Shown here one piece after another: positions 61,044 through 64,000 of a DNA stretch of 64,000 nucleotides. The DNA lies in NCBI RefSeq assembly GCF_014284335.1, contig NZ_JACOGF010000002.1, positions 514,659-578,658 on the forward strand, written 5' to 3'. The stretch is from Undibacterium hunanense (GTDB taxonomy: Bacteria; Pseudomonadota; Gammaproteobacteria; Burkholderiales; Burkholderiaceae_D). The notes below the pieces were generated by a model. That model ran no database searches and was not told where the DNA came from. It saw only the letters and a program-made list of their open reading frames with translations. A program made the translations under genes and the position numbers. Each line of letters begins with the position of its first letter. Positions within the stretch are counted from its first letter, which is position 1.

Positions 61044-62405
61044 ATGCGTGACAGCGTACATCTGACCGCAGGGGATATGCCCGGCATCAGGGATAGTCCG
61101 CGCTATAGTGCAGGGACTTTGCACTATACGAAATTCGGCTTGCTCGCTGCCATATTGTGGTTGCTGGTGGGCGAGCTGGGCATTGCAATGCGCGAGCGTT
61201 CTGCCCTGCCCAGCGGGCTGGAGTTTCTGCGGCTGAATGCAGCCTCGGATACCACTACCTCATTGCTGATATCGACAGTGCCAGCGGTTCTGAGCCTGTT
61301 ACTGTTACCACTGATAGGCTACCATTCTGACCGTCTGCGCACACGCTGGGGCAGGCGGCGTCCCTTCCTGATGGCTATCGCGCCAATTGGTGCAGCAGCA
61401 GTGATCGGCCTGGCGCTGTCTTCCGATATGGGGCTATGGACGCATGAGCAACTTGCCAGTCTGTCGCCCGGTGTCCGTATTTGTAATCTGGCGTATTTCT
61501 GTGTGTTCTGGACCATCTTTGAATGCACCGCCATCACCACCTTCGCCCTGTTCACCGGTCTGGTGAATGATGTCATGCCACACCGTTTTCTTGGCAGATT
61601 CTATGCCGGTTTTCGTATCGTCGGCCTGAGCATAGGCATAGCCTTCAACAGCTTTGTATTTGCCCTGACTGAAAACTATCTGCGTGAAATATTACTCACT
61701 GTCGGCCTGGTTTTTGGCGGTTCAGTGTTGCTGATGTGCGTGATGGTAAAAGAAGGTAACTATCCGGATGAAGTGGATACAGACAATGCAAAGCGTGCAT
61801 CATTTTTTGTGCCGCGCACGCATATCCTGGAATGTTTTTCTCGCCCCTTCTTTCTGTGGGCTGTTGCTGCCTTCATGCTGGCCAGCATGACCTTCAGTCC
61901 CTTTCATACCTTCTGCCAGTTCTATGCCGGTACGCTGGGTATTTCCAAGACTACTTTGGGTACCTTGACGGCGTATTCGTATGGAGTGTCGATCTTTCTT
62001 GCATTTGGAATAGGCTGGCTGGTTGACCGTTATGGTGCCATCCTGATTTCTGCCATCATGATGAGTCTGTATTTTGTGGTAGCGGCGACGGGCTATCTGT
62101 GGCTGGACGGTGAGCAGAACTTTCGCATTTTTTATGTCGCCCATGTGGTTGTCTCTGGTGCGTATTACACGGCAGCAGCGTCCATGCCCATGGCCTTGTT
62201 TCCCAGTGCACAATTTGTCCGATATAACTCAAGCAAAGATGTCATGGTCACGCTTGCGATCATCCTGGGAAGCAGCATACAAGGCCCGGCACTGGATTTT
62301 TCAGGACATAATTATCACCTGACACTCTTGAGTGCGACTCTGTTTTCATTGCTGTGCGTCATGTGCCTGGCACGCCTGCATACACGTAAGCCCCATGGCT
62401 ACTGA
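61044..62405 (+). CDS. MFS sugar transporter (SLC45/GPH-like)
   Basis: 453-residue inner-membrane carrier with about 12 helices. The loop motif GYHSDRLRTRWGRRRPFLM between TM2 and TM3 is the Asp-Arg/Arg-rich signature of the sugar:cation (GPH/SUC-type) group, and a second TRYGAI-like loop (GWLVDRYGAILISAI) appears after TM8. It likely takes up the oligosaccharides or sugars released by the GH35/GH105 enzymes. The gene is in the LacI operon. The substrate and coupling ion are not known. Confidence 0.87.
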   Translation: MRDSVHLTAGDMPGIRDSPRYSAGTLHYTKFGLLAAILWLLVGELGIAMRERSALPSGLEFLRLNAASDTTTSLLISTVPAVLSLLLLPLIGYHSDRLRTRWGRRRPFLMAIAPIGAAAVIGLALSSDMGLWTHEQLASLSPGVRICNLAYFCVFWTIFECTAITTFALFTGLVNDVMPHRFLGRFYAGFRIVGLSIGIAFNSFVFALTENYLREILLTVGLVFGGSVLLMCVMVKEGNYPDEVDTDNAKRASFFVPRTHILECFSRPFFLWAVAAFMLASMTFSPFHTFCQFYAGTLGISKTTLGTLTAYSYGVSIFLAFGIGWLVDRYGAILISAIMMSLYFVVAATGYLWLDGEQNFRIFYVAHVVVSGAYYTAAASMPMALFPSAQFVRYNSSKDVMVTLAIILGSSIQGPALDFSGHNYHLTLLSATLFSLLCVMCLARLHTRKPHGY

Positions 62406-62501
62406 TAGGCGCGTCACAAAGCGTAACAGTAAGAATGCCCGATTTTCAATATCATGCTGCGATGACCCTTGCCCATACATGGGCGACTATTTCGCATCCG
62501 C

Positions 62502-63134
62502 ATGATGACAAAAAATACTATTCTTTTGCAGGCAACCGAGTTGAGCTTTGCCTACCCGGGGCAGGCCCTGTTCAACAACTGGTCTGGTGAGATCACTCCG
62601 GGCGTTACCCTGATATACGGTGGCGATGGCCGTGGCAAGACCAGTTTGCTGCAATTGCTGGCTGGAGTGTTACCTGTGCAGAAAGGGCAGTTGCAGATAC
62701 AGGGTGCTTACCTGCACACAGAGCCGGATGTCTATCGTAATCAGATCTTCTGGGTGGACCCGGCGACGGAGGATTTTGACCAGATGACAGTGATGGAGTA
62801 TTTCACTTCCCTGCACAAACAGTACCCGCTGTTTGATGAAACACTGCTGGAAAACGTCATCGAAGGGCTGGGACTGACGCCGCATGTCGATAAAAAACTG
62901 TTCATGTTATCGACCGGCAGCAAACGCAAGGTCTGGCTGGCGGCAGCCTTTGCTGCTGGTGCCACCATCAATTTGCTCGACGATCCTTTTGCTGCACTGG
63001 ACAAGACATCGATCAACTTTGTGGTGAAGATGCTTACCCAGTTTGCACAACATTCAGCCCAGGCCTGGGTCATTACCATGTACCAGGTGCCCCAGGGTGT
63101 GCCGCTGGCGGGTCTGATCGACCTGGGAGACTGA
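62502..63134 (+). CDS. Orphan ABC-transporter ATP-binding protein
   Basis: 210-residue ATPase subunit. Walker A is GGDGRGKTS (Gly-Asp-Gly-Arg in the loop in place of the usual GxSGSGK), the signature motif is LSTGSKRKVWL, and Walker B is INLLDDPFAALD with Asp where the catalytic Glu normally stands. The D-loop is ALDKTS. Loss of the Glu suggests slow or no hydrolysis, as in some regulatory ABC domains. No membrane partner is encoded beside it. A TTG at 62469 would add 11 residues; ATG 62502 is preferred. It follows the MFS gene by about 95 bases. Confidence 0.8.
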   Translation: MMTKNTILLQATELSFAYPGQALFNNWSGEITPGVTLIYGGDGRGKTSLLQLLAGVLPVQKGQLQIQGAYLHTEPDVYRNQIFWVDPATEDFDQMTVMEYFTSLHKQYPLFDETLLENVIEGLGLTPHVDKKLFMLSTGSKRKVWLAAAFAAGATINLLDDPFAALDKTSINFVVKMLTQFAQHSAQAWVITMYQVPQGVPLAGLIDLGD

Positions 63135-63143
63135 CAGTCCAGA

Positions 63144-63590
63144 TCAGGGTGCAGTCTGACGAACTGCATTTGGGTAACTGACAATCAGGCTCAGTGGCTG
63201 TGCCCCGGTTTGTTTGATGCCGACTGTGGCACCCTTGTATAAATACGCAGCCATGCCTGGTTTCAGGGGCTGGGTCGTACCGTCAGAATTCACGATACCT
63301 TCACCAGAAAGCACGTAATAGACCTCGTCATGGTCTATGCGGTGCAGACCAATTTCTGCCTTGGGATGCAGTACGCGTTTCCTGAATTCCATACTGCGCG
63401 GTGCCGGTGCGGCATCACTGATGCGGTAAGCAGTGGACATGCCTATGGCACCATGGGGTGGTGGTTCATCGCGTTTTACATCTTCTTCATTTACGACGAC
63501 CATGGGGCGAGCAGGGTCTGTTGGTGCCGCAATACAAAATCCTGCGCAGGTGAAAAGCAAACTGCAAATGAGTGTGGTGGATATCTTCAT
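63144..63590 (-). CDS. Exported cupin-domain protein
   Basis: 148 residues from ATG 63590 (MKISTTLICSLLFTCAGFCIAAP), a signal peptide; an upstream frame to 63665 is less likely because AAGAGATGAAGA lies before the chosen ATG. The cupin motifs are HPKAEIGLHRIDHDEVYYVLSGEG and PLKPGMAAYLYKG. The metal His pair is HRIDHDE. It may bind a small ligand or metal. It is a single gene convergent with the ABC ATPase, ending 10 bases after it. Confidence 0.8.
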   Translation of the reverse strand: MKISTTLICSLLFTCAGFCIAAPTDPARPMVVVNEEDVKRDEPPPHGAIGMSTAYRISDAAPAPRSMEFRKRVLHPKAEIGLHRIDHDEVYYVLSGEGIVNSDGTTQPLKPGMAAYLYKGATVGIKQTGAQPLSLIVSYPNAVRQTAP

Positions 63591-63827
63591 CTCTTCCTCT
63601 GTGTGGCCGGGCATCAAAAATACATGCAGTAAAAACGAAAGCAAAAAAACGATGGTGCCGATCATACGTCAAACCTGCCTCGAAAACGCTGTTTGCCGGA
63701 CATGATGGCTAATCCATGGTGGCTGATCCATGATGATTAATCTATACACACATTAATTATTCCCGTGACAACAGTATTGCAATAATGATAAATTAATGTC
63801 TATTGCATAACTTGTTAGGGTGTATTC

Positions 63828-64000
63828 ATGCCTGCTCCAACTGCGCTCAGACTTCAGGTTCGCTTGCTTTCCGCTTTGTTCATGGGCCTGGCTGGCAAGG
63901 CTGGCATGGCGGCTGACGTGTCGGTAGATATAGCAATAGATATAGCTACGCCGCCGGTAGTGGAAATCATAGGCACCACACCTTTGCCTGATCTGGGGCT
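63828..64000 (+). CDS. Start of a probable TonB-dependent receptor (3' end outside window)
   Basis: 57 complete codons are visible. A signal peptide (hydrophobic LLSALFMGLAGKAGMAA) is followed by DVSVDIAIDIATPPVVEIIGTTPLPDLGL. The (V)VE(I/V)IGTTPLP sequence is the usual start of the plug domain in betaproteobacterial TonB receptors. No transport substrate can be read from this fragment. An AATAATGATAAATT segment upstream (about 63781-63794) bears only a weak likeness to a Fur box. Confidence 0.65.
   Translation, partial: MPAPTALRLQVRLLSALFMGLAGKAGMAADVSVDIAIDIATPPVVEIIGTTPLPDLG

Noticed and set aside
63781..63794. Fur-like AATAATGATAAATT before the last TonB receptor
   Set aside because: Only the left half fits the consensus; the other half does not, so it is not called as a Fur box.

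Overview
The window looks like chromosomal DNA from a Gram-negative betaproteobacterium, most probably of the family Oxalobacteraceae (Undibacterium/Janthinobacterium/Massilia type). This is inferred from a Burkholderiales-type trimeric porin, betaproteobacterial GlmU/GlmS, TonB receptors, a MexEF-OprN-like RND operon and moderate GC content. No rRNA, tRNA, CRISPR array, intact insertion sequence, phage or replication origin could be recognised by eye.

Layout. 1-1.8 kb: the end of a histidine kinase, a PhnA-type zinc-ribbon protein and a GDSL hydrolase. 1.9-3.8 kb: a probably secreted M64-type metallopeptidase with a DUF4214-like tail. 4.1-8.7 kb: a five-gene minus-strand operon (PepSY, DUF2271, DUF4198, ApbE, diflavin reductase) under a near-perfect Fur box; the DUF2271 protein carries the DGxSGAT motif that ApbE flavinylates. 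9.0-20.0 kb: glmU and glmS separated by about 8 kb holding a porin, an SDR/class II aldolase/HD-oxygenase-like operon divergent from a Crp/Fnr regulator, two tandem solute-binding paralogues and an Lrp/AsnC regulator.

20.0-24.0 kb is an accessory island directly behind glmS. It holds an orphan small gene, a decayed second copy of the glmS 3' end (21011-21335) and a compact AT-rich three-gene operon of unknown function (21652-23692). This is the best candidate here for an undescribed system. The island ends at an OsmC-YcaO fusion gene. 26.4-37.3 kb: a small unknown gene, a large lipoprotein joining two discoidin domains to a di-heme oxidoreductase, a HigBA toxin-antitoxin pair, a REP-like hairpin pair, a TetR/IMPase-like pair with a clear operator, a MITE-like element, an atypical SDR and an M61 peptidase.

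37.3-63.1 kb is mainly plant cell-wall polysaccharide metabolism, interrupted by an efflux locus. Polygalacturonase and pectinesterase genes sit behind tandem ATTGGT-n3-ACCAAT operators. A MexT-like LysR gene is divergent from an esterase-like gene plus an RND efflux operon. Then a minus-strand operon (TonB receptor, GH105, GH35, DUF2264) is divergent from a LacI regulator and an MFS sugar transporter, with two LacI-type operators between them. A sensible reading is secreted pectin cleavage, outer-membrane uptake of oligosaccharides, periplasmic trimming by GH105/GH35 and inner-membrane import by the MFS protein. The LacI leader contains a 36-codon ORF and two terminator-like hairpins. The window closes with an orphan ABC ATPase, a cupin and the start of another probable TonB receptor.
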